Shown one piece after another: positions 1 through 12,018 of a DNA stretch of 64,000 bases. The stretch is taken from contig CATQJL010000305.1 of NCBI GenBank assembly GCA_958299035.1, positions 72,446,792 through 72,510,791 on the forward strand, given 5' to 3'. Made by a program: the position numbers and the translations under genes. The DNA comes from Cylicocyclus nassatus (taxonomy: Eukaryota > Nematoda > Chromadorea > Rhabditida > Strongylidae). The notes under the pieces were generated by a model. That model made no database searches. It worked only from the letters and a program-made list of their open reading frames with translations, and was not told the origin of the DNA. Position 1 is the stretch's first letter. Each line of letters opens with the position of its first letter.

Positions 1-18
1 CACAGGTATGATGAAATA

Positions 19-2779
19 GTGCAGATTCGGAACAATCAAGAGAAACCTCCACCGCTGCCGGCACTCAACATGGCCACAAAGGAGGAAATGACCAAAGCAG
101 TGCACGGCCTGGTATACGACGGTGAGATCAAACCTGTACTTTATCGCGTAAAAAGTCATTTTGGTAACGGAGCTAAGCTCGAAATAGTGCACTTCGAGAC
201 GGAATAGGCTCGACTTGTTTCTAATAACAATCGATCCATGCGCGAGCACTATCGCAACAGGTAAGAACGGCGTCGACCCGTCAAAAATGATAATTGGCGA
301 CCCAATTTGGGTTTATTCGCTGAGAGAGACCGTCAAATTCTCTACCACCAAGCTTCGAGCGCCGCGAAATTACCAAGAAGCATGCAAAGTGCGTAGGCCG
401 ACAGTTTGGCGCGTTGCAAGATTTGCTCTAGTACACCGCGAGTTGGCACAAACGCTAGGATTCGTAGTGAGCATCGGATCCTCCAGGTCGTCCCTACGTA
501 TCTGCATGCAGGGTCATCGGCAGCTGGTTTCCATCACGAAAGCCCGCATGGAAAATCCGCAGGAATTTTCTAGCGCAGAACCCAACTCAATTATTGTCGC
601 ACCTTTCAAAGCGCGTCAGTTGGGCTATATAGTTTTCGCTTGCCAGCCCAAAAATTTCAACGAATTGGCAGCTCATGTAGCGGAAATTCCGTATTACGCC
701 AGTCCGGCGCCAGTTCCATTTGACGTGCGAAGAATGAGTAACGACCACCGTGAAAGCAAGCTGTCAAACTTTGAGCTCTTTAGGACAAGCCCAGCTGAAG
801 TTTTAGAGTTCCTGGAGCCACTCTACAGCACCGCCTGTGGAGCAATTTCGGCAGCCATACCAGATGCAACGGACACCGATCTGCACCCATGCGTGTGGGA
901 ATCGCCAGATTTAAACGGCTTCCCGATCATGGCTAAGTTTTCCGTCCCCATCAGTCAAAAGACTGGGTGGGCTGTAGGTAGGACAATTAGAGGAGCGTAC
1001 ATGTCCGATTTTCTTGAAGGTCAGATCGACCAAATAGAAATAGGCACCGAATTTTTTGAAGTGAAAGCAAAGCTCCAAACTAGCTTCGGAGTGCAGTTTC
1101 GCACGTACGTAATCAACTCTAGGACAGGACGCATTGCAGTTGGCACATCATTGCACAGATGGAAGAGCGCGCCAATCCTGTTCTGAAGATGCTGGACGCT
1201 TCGACACTGTCCAATCTCTTCCATCCAGGTACGTTCGGCTGGAACTCAGCCAGAGCTCTACTTGCAGGAGACATTGACCTGGAAGGAAATGATACGCCAA
1301 ACCAAGAAAGCATTATCGTCAATGTGGCAGGGACCTCTGTACAGCTAAATGACCATCAAGTCAATGCGGTGAACACTTCCAACAAAAACTACCCGCTAAT
1401 GGTTGCCGACAGCTCGTACGGAGCGGGTAAGTCCCTTTGCACCGCAGTAATGGCGTTAGAAGCAGTCAATAATGAAGAAAAGATCCTCGTCACCGCAGCA
1501 CAAAACAGTGCACTGGACGTAATGGATCCAAAAGTGCACAATTGCGAGCAGAAAATGTCCGACCAGTGCGCCATGTTAACGACATCATGTCAGCGGATCC
1601 CGAAAACACATCGCCCTACGCATTGCACACGCTGATGGAGAATTTCCACGTTACTCATGGTCATCTTCTAACCAAGGCTTAGTATAATAGGTTCAAACGC
1701 TTTTCGGAAGCTCGTCGGAAAATGAGAAACTTGGTCTTCACCGGCATGGAAAGACAAGTGGTTTCAAGCGAGCATAGAAATTTGCTCGTCTTGAAACAGA
1801 ACTCGTCCGAGCAGGTAAAGATTTTGGCTGCTCATTTCTTGAGGATTTACGAGCCAAATGTGTACCTCTGCACGATAGCAGCAGCCATCAATCTAACAAA
1901 AAAAGGCTTATGGCGCACGATCGGTAACTCGTGGAAGTGCATCTTGCTGGACGAAGCGTCCATGATTCCAGAGGCAGCACTTATGGCCATGCTTTCGCGA
2001 TTCCAGCACGCGCGATTCACACTAATCGGGGACAGCATACAGGTGCCGCCATATATCGGCGTGCACACGATCCCACTAGCGGTGGAGGTAAGTTCCCGCT
2101 CAGTGTTGGACGTGGCACACAGGAATGGGAACGTACTTATCTGTACGGTGAGTGCGGTTTACAGACCCCACGCCGAGATGATGCGGCTCAATTCGGAGCT
2201 CTTCTACGATGGAGAGCTCGTTTGCGGCACTCCGACACATCAAAGAAGAGACTGCTATCGAGGCTGAGGATGCCGAACAGCCGAGTGCCGGAGCTTTGGT
2301 CAATGTACGGTACCAAGCTTTTCGGCGCAATCCATCACGGGATCGCACTCTAACGATCTAGAGGCAAAACCAGTGGTAGTTCTGGTACGTCTGCTCATGG
2401 CGGTAGGCATGAACGCGGGCGACATCTTAGTCATTTGCCTTTATCGCGACCAGAAATTCCTCTGCCAATCGCTATCACAGGGCACCGGAGTGACAGTCGG
2501 AACGGTCGACAGCGCCGAAGGATTGGGAGATCGGTCATCATTCTGTGCACAACTCGCACACAGATGGAGCAAAGGGACCGGGCCACCTTTTTTTCCGACG
2601 CAAAGAGGATGAGTGTGGCTCTCTCCCGAGGTAAAGATGGCCTATCTATCATAGGTTCACTCAATTTCTTGCAGGACGTCCACACATGGTCGGCAGTGGT
2701 GCGATGGTGCGAAAGGACAGGCGTAATTACCGATCTGGGCTTCTTCGATCAACACATGAGGCCGGCAGTTCAACTCTGA
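19..2779 (+). pseudogene. Decayed SF1 (UPF1/DNA2-type) helicase
   Basis: The pieces together read as a superfamily 1 RNA/DNA helicase spread over all three plus frames. Visible motifs in order are LNDHQ (Q motif, about 1347-1361), a Walker A-like SYGAGKS (1411-1434), DEAS (motif II, about 1950-1959), GDSIQVPP (motif III, about 2030-2050), TVDSAEG (motif V, about 2500-2525) and VALSRGK (motif VI, about 2614-2635). The N-terminal 400 codons before the Q motif match nothing I recognise. The frame changes near 210, 1157, 1560, 2230, 2345 and 2525, and an in-frame TAG lies at about 1680, so no functional protein is possible without several introns that the sequence does not support. The 5' end may continue beyond the window. 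The stop lies only about 20 bases before a polypurine tract and a putative LTR, so the gene may have been the last gene of a retroelement. Helicase identity is firm; the host-gene versus element question is open. Confidence 0.8.
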
Positions 2780-2800
2780 GTCCGAGGACGGACTCTTGTT

Positions 2801-2812
2801 AAAGGGGGGAGG
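2801..2812 (+). other. Polypurine tract
   Basis: An uninterrupted purine run, AAAGGGGGGAGG, lies directly before a TGTAA. This is the placement of the plus-strand primer site next to the 3' LTR of Gypsy and BEL elements. Confidence 0.55.
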
Positions 2813-3418
2813 TGTAAATAGAAGTTTATGTCTGTATATATCCGGTATGTAAACCTACACTTATTCTTTTCCTTTCCTTTTTGCCTTTTCCCATTATCAC
2901 TACTACAATACCGTACACTTGCTTCTTTCCCATACTCTTTGTTCACAGATGGCACAACGATAGCTCGCCTCGCAACTATGCCAAGCAGAGGAGGAGCCTT
3001 CAGTGAAGAACCTACGACCAGCGAGCCACCACGTCTTTGGGCTCCAATCTCTCTTTCTCGTTGTGTTTCTGTTGTTTTGTATTGCCGGCTTGGTATAATT
3101 GCGAGTTGTTCATGTTTATTGAGATAAACACATCCTGTGAGATTGTGTTAGGTGCACCTTGAGGCGTTTTTTCGCGTTAATATGGTATCGTTCATGTGGG
3201 AGGGTGACACGATATCCATAAGTCAAAGTTCCAAAGAAGTGGCTCTCAGCCTCCACAGTTTCAATTTCGACTCTCCTTGTTTTTGACTGATTTACTTTGC
3301 TGCCGATCTAGATAAGTGCACGCTCCATTACTGCTGCTGCGCCAAGCCGCTATCGCGTACATGGACAATTAACAAGTTTTAAATCGCGAAATCGCGCGCG
3401 GCAAATCTTCGTGTTACA
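2813..3418 (+). mobile_element. Putative 3' LTR after the helicase
   Basis: The segment begins TGTAA right after the polypurine tract and can be closed at TTACA, giving a 606-bp TG...CA unit with a 5-bp terminal inverted repeat. It holds a pyrimidine-rich stretch ending in TTCACAG, which resembles a splice acceptor (about 2938-2949), and GAGATAAACACATCC, a poor polyadenylation-like signal near 3120. The right boundary is a guess because the matching 5' LTR would lie outside the window. Confidence 0.4.
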
Positions 3419-3591
3419 CAATGTTAACGCAAGGGACGTGGGGACCCACTTTTTTCACTACATAAATCCGAATTAGGTTCATGCATGCCATATGCGTATC
3501 TTCACACTGTTTGTTATTCGAGGTCATGGTCCTAGATTTTGTAATGAAAGCGGGAGGTAAAGGTTACTGCATGATGAATGCGCGGAAGCGA

Positions 3592-3727
3592 TACTGGTTA
3601 AGCGGGCGACGCGGCGCGCGCGTATCTTCACCGTTGTAACTCCTGCTCCTAATGCGCCCTGCGGCTAATAAAGCCGCGTTTGCGTCCAAAGATATTGCGC
3701 CTTCGTCGTGGAGCAGCCTTTATATGG
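3592..3727. repeat. Dispersed 130-bp repeat, copy 1
   Basis: This segment closely matches 37448-37581 in the same orientation. Both copies share a GCGGGCG start, CGCGCGTATC, the hairpin GCGGCTAATAAAGCCGC (3661-3677) and TATTGCGCCTTCGTC. It may be the tail of an unidentified interspersed element. There is no reading frame worth calling. Confidence 0.6.
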
Positions 3728-6700
3728 CTACTCTGAAATCCAGGCCCCAAAAGTCAAAGTCGTGGATTTCTTTCAAACTTGGTACATCGGGATTATCTAA
3801 CATATTGGCCACAAATATCACACTTTTCTCACATAAAAACGCTTTAATGTGTTGTTAAGAAACGATACATAGAACGTGTGTCGAAACCTCTAATTTGCTC
3901 ATAACTTTTGTCAGGGAGCTTGTTTCAGCATTTATAACAACTATGGTCTCGAATGCGCCTGAAAGAATCTTTTTGTGCGCTTCAAGTGATTGATATACAA
4001 TAGGTTTGACCAGTCTTGAAGTTTTGATCTAATCGGGGACCATATACACTGTAACATTAGAAAAATCGCGCCTCTTTAGCAAAATCAACACCATATTCGT
4101 GTTCACTGTGCTCATTGATCCCTATGGACAAAAAAATAGCCAGCTATATGATTTTGTCACCCATGCAACATGCCTCGCTATTATGTTCATTTTAGAGACT
4201 TCTAGCGCGGTTGCGCTCTCTTCAACCCGCCATAGGACACTGTCTCTTCGGACTTCATCGAGGTAAGCCCTCGATTTTGTATGTTTTTGTATGTCTTCCC
4301 TGAGTAACTTATGTGAGGGTTTAAGAATAGCTTTATAAATGTAGGGTAAATGATTCAAGTAAGCTTTTTTTTGTTGAAGAGCGCCTCACTGAACATGAGA
4401 ATGAAAAGTAATGACTTAATGTGGATTTCCATCCTCATTTGTCTTTTGACTTCTTCATCTCTGTTCTGTCTCAATGTTTAAATTTTTTGTTTTCCGTCCA
4501 GGAAGAGATTTTGGCAATGTCTGTATGCTATTTACTTGAACAACATTTTTGGAATTTCGACTTAAGAGAAGTATTGTTTAAAACTTTGTATGCGTATCTC
4601 TCCATTGTGGACTCATACACTATGACAAACTTTCTCATTACTTTATGACTACACCTTCTCATTTTTCGCTGTCAACTTGCTCTGGCAAAGGAATAACTTA
4701 GTGTCGAATTGGCCGTTTTAGATGTGAGGCATAATTTTTTGTGGAGCATTAAATACTTCCTCCAAATTTCTTTTTTTCTTATCTGCGGTGTGCTTATGGG
4801 CTGGAGTCATTTTTTGTAGCAAAATTTGAGCGTGTGTTTGAAATGAAATTATTCGTAAAGGTCTCTCATGAGCTCATATGGAAAAGCGGTGACTGTTTAA
4901 CCACTTTAAACGAAGAACAGCTCTCACTCGCTGCACACATATAAATCTTGTAGTTAAAAACAGGTCTTTCCTTTGGTAAGCTTAGAACTTGTATGTAGAA
5001 CTGGTCGGATCTGTGTATATATTTGCTGTTCTATACCATGCGGTATTAACAAAGAACTGTTTGATGTGCTTCTACTCCTGTTCTATTTATAATAGTTGAA
5101 GCTGCATATACAGAAAAAAATTTGTTGTTGAGTATTTTTAGTCTTTTATGGTGCATCTGTCTCTCAGCTTTCACATATTTTACAGTGTCAGTTATAGGCT
5201 GTTGTACTGCACTACCATCAGCGAGGAACCTCTATCAATAAAAAAAAACAATGAGGAGTGACGGGCACAAGAATGGGAGGCCGGAGTCACGCTCATGAAG
5301 GTATCTGTCTGTGTTTTATTGCTAACTAGCTGGCAAACCCGGCTCCGCCCGGCCCTGTCATTATTATATTCGTAATCAGCATGCTCGATTACCCCCCTGT
5401 GCCAACTCCCAGCAGTACCTTTGTTTCACGTGGTTCTAATAAGACCAGACCAGTTACCATTCCCCAATTTCTGCCGTAAGTGGTTTGTACTCTTCTCATA
5501 AGTTGTCCAAAACCAAGTTGTTTGGTTTATTAAGCTGATTAAAGAATTCTCAGTGAAGCATGGAGATCCAAAATCCCTTTGAGGCAAGACAAAAGCACAT
5601 GTTGAGATTGCAATCCATCTGAGTACCGCCCCCCCCCCCTTTTCCGTTATTCGCTGCTGCGTCAAGCTTCTGGCACATGGTGACATCTAAACCTCTGGTT
5701 TGCCTTGTGCGCCCACCTTTCTCATTCCTTTTTATTTAACACCATATGTACACCTATTTGCATATACACTTTGATCTCGATAGTTATAGCGTTACTCTTG
5801 GATGTGTTTGCTACTTTATTAGATGAATAAATGATATTAGGTCTAGAAATATTTCTTTTTTTTCAGGCAAAATCTAATTTTAAGTGCTTTTTGGTGTCTA
5901 GAGCTGGTTTAAGTAGGTTTAGAGCCTATAATTGGGGCTTTATGGCTCAATTAAGGCTAATTTAATTCTGGAAAACTGCGGAGCAAAAATCTGGAAAAGT
6001 TTTGGGTAACAATTGGGATTCCCACTGCAGGAGGCTCCCGGCGTCCTTAAATGATCCCGAGGTCTCAACATCCACTATGCACGCGCATACTTTCAGATCC
6101 CAACGCGGGGCGGCTTAAAACGTCGGTTTCGAAGCGCTATAGACTTATCACAAGCAACAATGAGGAGCGTTCTCCCTTTCCCAAGTATTTTTTGAATTTT
6201 TGAAGCAATCGTTGGAACATATTTCACTGTTGAAAACAACACGTGCGTTGGCAGAGGCCTGTTTACGCTGGAGCTCAAGGCACGGCGTAGACACTTAGGT
6301 TTCAAGAAGCCAGTATTTTACAAACTTTTGCAAAACCACATATGGTGAATTTTTCTCGAAAAAGTAGCAGTTTTACAAAGAGAGTTTCATTTATTTTTCA
6401 AACACTCCATACCTTCTCCTAGTACAATCATCAATTTTCTCAGTCCTTTGAAGAACGAAATCACGAGTTTATTGTTTAAGAGCTGATTGAAAATTTATTT
6501 TAAGTCATTGATTCTTTAAAAATTTCACATGAAAGCCAAGGAACACTATGTAAACATCGTCAGCGATAGCCGAATGAAGTTTGTTTCATAAAAAAATCAA
6601 TAAAGGATTTTTTTTAGACTAAGTAATCGTCCGAAAGTATAGGAAACCTTACAGATAACCTAATATGTCTAAATGAAAACTTTTTTTTTCTTGTTACGCA

Positions 6701-6907
6701 AATTCTATTAAGTAGTCGCAGATCTCCGCGCATTTTGAAGAAACCGTACCGCTGCACAAACTTCTTCATGAGATGGAAGCGGTGATAATGTTGCCATGCT
6801 TATGAACTTTACTGCACCGATATCTAAACGCATCTCGTCCGCAACTTTTTGCGCAAGTTTTTGAATTATTGTTTCGTTTAGCTCTCGATTTTCTAAGCTA
6901 AGGTTGG
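3728..6907. other. Intergenic, no gene recognised
   Basis: The sequence is AT-rich with only short open frames of ordinary composition. Around 5325-5365 a stretch, AACTAGCTGGCAAACCCGG with GC-rich flank, looks like a fragment of an invertebrate interspersed repeat, but I cannot name it. A C9 run lies near 5630. Confidence 0.4.
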
Positions 6908-7440
6908 TACAGGGTGTCCTAAAAAAATGTACACACTTTTCAAGCTTCAGTAACCCGCTTGCTTCGATTTCTTTTGTCGACTTTTAGTTACCATTCTATG
7001 GAGATGGCTTCAATCTAGATCTATAGTGTTAAGCAGATTACAGTACAATTTCTGATTCTTTCGTGTTACTGTAGGATCACGGTAGTAAGTTTCAGCATAC
7101 TGCGCCATGGTATATTGAACCGTTTGATGAGAAATTTGCAAAAAATAGAAAGTTTTGTATCAGGGAAACCTTGCTGACTTCATTACGCAACTTTTTAAAA
7201 GATTTCTAAGTTTTTTTGGAGGTGTAATCATATTTTTGAAAACATTGGAAGGGCAATGTTTTTTTGGTATAACTAGAAGGAAGCATGACCCTGGTGTGCA
7301 AATTTTATATCTGAAATCAGCGACTCCTATCAGTTCAGCATGAGAGTTTTTGGCCTCTTTGGTTTTACTTTGAGGCAAAATGGGATTTTTAACGGTTTGA
7401 AACACTCTTTAAAGTTCTTAACATCTTCAGTTACGGAAAA
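6908..7440. mobile_element. One-ended copy of CAGGGTGTCC foldback
   Basis: The segment starts TACAGGGTGTCC and follows the same order of blocks as the complete element at 23575-24258: a TGTACACAC-like start, GGTACCAT/GTTACCATT, a GGCTTCAA block and ACTGTAGGATCACGGTA. The matching inverted end is missing, so it is a truncated copy. The terminus is of Tc1/mariner type with a TA before it. Confidence 0.55.
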
Positions 7441-8929
7441 ATACCATATATTTGTGCTGTACGTCATGGGGTCTCACCCTAAACAAGGAAAAAGGCGTTG
7501 GTTTAACAAATGAATATGATCGCGTTCGGCAGGTCAAATAACCTTATTATTTAAAGTCTCGGCGAATTTGAGCTTCGGACTCTTTAGTCATTGATGGTCG
7601 CCCCCAGCAGCTTTTGCGTACATCGACTCGTTCGTTTAGTGAGGACGCCAAATCTCGACATGCCCCTGAATTTTATTCCTTCTTTCTAGACCAAAGGAGT
7701 CAACCTCCAGCAATAATTTGTAGATGAATCCGGATTACTGCGCATGGTCTAGGCTGCTAAAGGCTTCATTTTAGCTTGAAACCCCAAAAATTCCCAAATT
7801 TCACTAGTTTTCGAAAAATGCCTAAAACTTTTCTATTTCGAGTTAAAAATTTAGACAATTTGTGCTCACTTTTTTTTCACATTGCATTCTACATAACGCC
7901 AACGTTTGAGTGCGCCATGTTGAATGAGAGTGAAGTTATGAAACCAGTTGCAAAACTTAGTATTCAACCTAATACATATCTCCATTTCATCTTCAAAAAA
8001 CTACTAGTTTTTTACCCAACAACCTACATACCTTTAGAAAGCCCACGAAAAAGACATTTGACATAGACCGTCTCTTTTTGTCTAGCTTTCCTCTACCTAG
8101 AGATACCTGGCATTCTAGCTAAAAACATATGTGTTTTTATCAAGAAATTCCTGCGTGAAGAATGAATGAAGGTGCCTGATTGTCTAACAGTATGAGAAAT
8201 TAAGAATTTGCAATCAAATTTTCCGTAGATATTGGTATGTTACTCCCCGCAACATCAACTTTTTTATAAACAGACCTTCTCTTAGGACGGCCAAAAGTGT
8301 TGCAGTAGTTTGCTGCCTGTGATGTGTCTCGTTTGGTGAAGAGAACTGCTTCTGCTTGTAAAACGAATCTTGCAATGAATGTATTAGATTCAAACACTTT
8401 TACAACCAATTTGTGAATAAGTGAATTGAGTTTGCTTGAGTCTAAGCTCAACATATACCGCAATCTTTGCCACAGAATCTCCTCTTGTACTCATAAGGAT
8501 AGAAGGTATTATTACAGAACCCATTCTTGTTCCATATCGCACATCTAAATTGAATTTGTGAGTACAAAATTGATGTTTTTTTTGACTTGCCTCTGGTGTG
8601 CTCCACAAGGGATAGTTGTGTCGGACTCCTTTGAAGCGGAAGTAGGAACTAGAAAAATGCACATACAGGCATGACTTTCGTTGTGGACATTCGAATAACA
8701 GAAAATTGGTTTTTATGAGACAAAGCTGATCTTTTCTCGCTTTCGTTGGTATTTTTTCTGGACTGTGTGTTTTCTTGATTTTTGGTAATTTCTCTGAAAA
8801 CTGAAGGCATTTTTGAACGAACATGAAGTATACAGAATTCCGTTGGTTTAGATGCTGGTGATGCGTAAAGAAGGACTTTAGGCAGCAAAGTGTTGGACCT
8901 CTTCATTCGTAGTGAGAAAATCCTATCAC
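7441..8929. other. Intergenic, no gene recognised
   Basis: Several frames of 85-145 codons exist on the minus strand (8200-8948), but they overlap one another, lack recognisable domains and have no clear splice signals. I do not call them genes. Confidence 0.35.
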
Positions 8930-9180
8930 AAAGCATTAGGCCTCCCATAGTTCAAGAGCGATTTCATCGCCTCGCGGTTCTTCATGACAACTGCTACGAG
9001 TTCATTGTATGCCGATCCTCAAGCATTTCGGTTGTGATAGTTTTCCTGCACGAGTCATCATGACTAACTATCATAACCGAAATGCAAGTTGACTCGCTTG
9101 CAATGGACTTGTAATAGTTGTCTTGACGCGAAAATTGCAGGCGATGAAATCGAGTGAACTATGCTCGATGCTTTAAGGTA
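8930..9180. repeat. Imperfect palindrome
   Basis: The inner arms GCATTTCGGTTGTGATAGTT (9023-9042) and its complement (9066-9085) match with one mismatch. The pairing extends outward through GCGATTTCATCGCC and its complement GGCGATGAAATCG (to about 9153) and more weakly beyond. It is probably a decayed foldback element. Confidence 0.55.
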
Positions 9181-9479
9181 ACATTTTTATCGTCCACATA
9201 ACTAGCGTTAATCATGTCTTTCATGAGAATTTATCGCTATACATCGTCCACACCCTTCACACTTAAGAACCATCACCATAATCAGCTGCTATGTCCGCCA
9301 TCGGCAGTTAATAAACTAGAGATTTTCTAGAGCTTAACGCAAAAAAAAAACTCTTTTCATAAACTTCTTGTGAGCGATTCCGTTACAAAACTGATCACTG
9401 GAATAGAATTATAGGGTCAGAAAATTTAAGGGGGGGGGGGCAAAATACGAATGGCAGCCGTCTGGTTGCGTATCTTTTC

Positions 9480-10095
9480 ATCGCACGCCTTTTCTATAGA
9501 GAGTCCATCCAAATGCAAAGGTGAAACACGGTAAAACACGGTTGCCTTAAGAAGTGTTGCAATGAACTCTGACAAGGGAAGGCTATTTGGTTGAAGTGGC
9601 GTTTCCGTACAAGATGTGTACCATCTTAAGAACACAAAACGCTGATTTCAAACCTGCTCTCATTATCTGAAAAGCGATTCTGGGGGGAAACTTATGGAAA
9701 TTTTATGCGAAAATTTGAAAGCACCGCTACAATAAAATCATCCAAAGTTTAGTCCGTGAGTTCACATGGGGCCATGACCACCACCGGGTGCTTTATGAAT
9801 GCCTAGAATTTGTAAACTTATGTCAGTCATTACTCCTTTCAAGCACAGGAAAGAACTCAACAATTGTTTTCACTTAGCCAAATCAATGTGCATTTTAGCT
9901 CAAAAAATTTTTAGTACTTTCCTTCCGAAAGCGCTTTGCAGATAAAGAAAGCAGATTTGGTATTAGCGTTCCATGCTTTATAAAATGGTACACATTTTAT
10001 ATGGAAACGCCATCGACAAAGTACCCTTCCTTTGTAAGACTGATCACTGACAGTCCATCCCGCTGAGAACTTTACTGAGCGAAGTAGAAAACTGC
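9480..10095. repeat. Decayed foldback element
   Basis: The left arm, read on the minus strand, contains TGGTACACATCTTGTACGG followed by AACGCCA and a CCTTCCCTTGTCAG block. The right arm on the plus strand contains TGGTACACATTTTATATGG, AACGCCA and CCCTTCCTTTGTAAG. The outer ends share GTCCATCC. The arms are diverged and the exact ends are uncertain. Confidence 0.45.
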
Positions 10096-11370
10096 CAAGC
10101 CTCTCCATATTTGGCGCATTTCAATCTTAAAACCGTCCTTGACTTGTACAATAGAAAGGCGAACAAAAGAACTTCAAGAATACAGCTTGGTTTGCCAACT
10201 GAACATGCTGTGCAAGTACACAAAGACGATTTTACATAGCTGATTGAAGCTAAACTGGAACAAGCTGATTCGCAAAAAATAGCTGCGTGCTTTCATACAA
10301 ATGGTTTTATAATGGGTGCAAAAAGCAACTCCTCCTCTTCTAACACTTCAACTACAACAAAGCCTCCCACAGCGTCGATCATCGCATTATCAGTAATGTA
10401 CTCTAGCAACGCGGTTCAGTATCAACAAATTCCTGTTTAGAGCGAGTTACACTTCTTGTAAAGCGCATGATTTCGGGACATAACGTATTCATGTTTCCTT
10501 GCAGCAGCCAGATCAACATCTGTCAGCATATCTCCGTACATACCTTCGATAGTCAAGAGACAGAGGCTAGAAAGTGATAGTTGTTTGAGTTCCTGCCCCC
10601 TATAAAAAGTGAAGGTTGTTTCAGAAAGATAGATGGAAATTTAGAGATATGAATTAAACCAGGAAACTTGAAAAATTCGTAGCAGAGGTCAGCACATCAC
10701 CAAATTTGAAATCTTAACTTGGTGGTTTCCTACGCACAGTTTTGTCATCAGGATTGCCGGTTAAGTTGGGTGGCAACAAGAACAAAGTTCATTTTCAAGT
10801 GAAAAAACGCGCTGTTCAGCTGTGGCGGTAGTTGGGAGAGACCGAAAGAAGGAAAACTTGTCAACAAGTGAATTGAACATGTTAAACATGTATGAAAAGT
10901 TATGTTGCACATCGACGCCAATCTGATTTTTGATGCGTCCTTTAAATTTTCACCCCCGCATAGTCGTTTCGTATCCTGCGACGTTGTCTGGATTCTTTCG
11001 CTCATCATTCTGAGCAAGTATCGTCCAAACTGGAGATAATTCGTTGCAAAAGCACTGAAAGAGAACAAGGTAAAGAAAAACTGCACTTTTTAGTAATTTT
11101 CACAAAAAAACCGGCATGAGCAAAGAAGTAGGCTCGGCGACATTGTCTACATTATAGACAGAAACAAAACCTATCGAATACACAAAAAAAACGAGTGAAA
11201 AGAGTTAAATTGAAGAAGAAACAAAAGGTTTTTTTCGCCCTTTTTCCCAGATTTCTCGTTTAAATCATAAAAAGGAGTTTTGCGACGTTGTCAGAGTGAA
11301 AATAGAGATCAAGAGCTTTAATATGATATATAGATTGTCGAAATTGTGCTCCGAACAACGAAGAAAAGGG
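10096..11370. other. Intergenic, no gene recognised
   Basis: No conserved domain, RNA gene or clear repeat was seen. A 112-codon minus-strand frame (10748-11086) has no recognisable features. Confidence 0.35.
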
Positions 11371-11487
11371 TACCAGAGCCAAATGCCCCGCGCCCCGCGT
11401 TCGGGGTAGCGAGGTAGCGCGCAGCGCGCGGAGACGCAGACGAGCAGCGGAGACAGATCAAAGCCGACGGGGCATTTGGCTCTGGTA
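11371..11487. mobile_element. 117-bp MITE with perfect 20-bp ends
   Basis: TACCAGAGCCAAATGCCCCG (11371-11390) is the exact reverse complement of 11468-11487. If the outer TA is the target duplication, the terminal repeat is CCAGAGCCAAATGCCCCG, as for Tc1/mariner-type MITEs. The interior is very GC-rich and contains GCGCGCAGCGCGCGG, unlike the AT-rich surroundings. Confidence 0.75.
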
Positions 11488-12018
11488 GTAGACCTCCGCT
11501 GGATCTTAACGAAACCCTACAACATTATATATCATTCTGATCGTCATGACACGACGAGGAGCACTGACAACGTCGCGGTTTACTCCATAACGCGATAGAC
11601 CAGCATTTATGTGGCGACTCTCTGCGCAAGATTTGAGCGCAGTTTCTCGTTTTCATTGAACTCCATCGGCTTTCATAAACTTCCAACGCTCAATCGCAGT
11701 TTAGAGAAAGGTTGATTGAGAAATTTTGTCCTAGTTTTCAATTGAATTTTCAAATAAAACTTCTTTTCAGCAAAAAAAGGCCCTAAAAACGCAATCCTTC
11801 GGTTTTTTGAGCTTCTTTTGAATGTCACTACTATATTTGGTCTCATTCACATTCATTCCTATATGGTTATGTCATTCCTTATGTCATATATCCGGGGCTT
11901 CGTCTCAAATGACTTCTGTACTTTCAGGTGAGGGTTGTGTTCTATCATGACGGTCAAAGTGAAGGTTACCAGAGTACATGGCTCTATGTACCGAAGGTAT
12001 GTCTCCGTATCATGTCAT

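Noticed and set aside
8200..8948. Overlapping minus-strand frames of 87-144 codons as a gene
   Set aside because: The frames overlap one another in different phases, with no domain and no splice signals joining them.
10748..11086. 112-codon minus frame as an additional SXC exon
   Set aside because: The cysteine spacing does not fit the SXC pattern and no acceptor or donor frames it.
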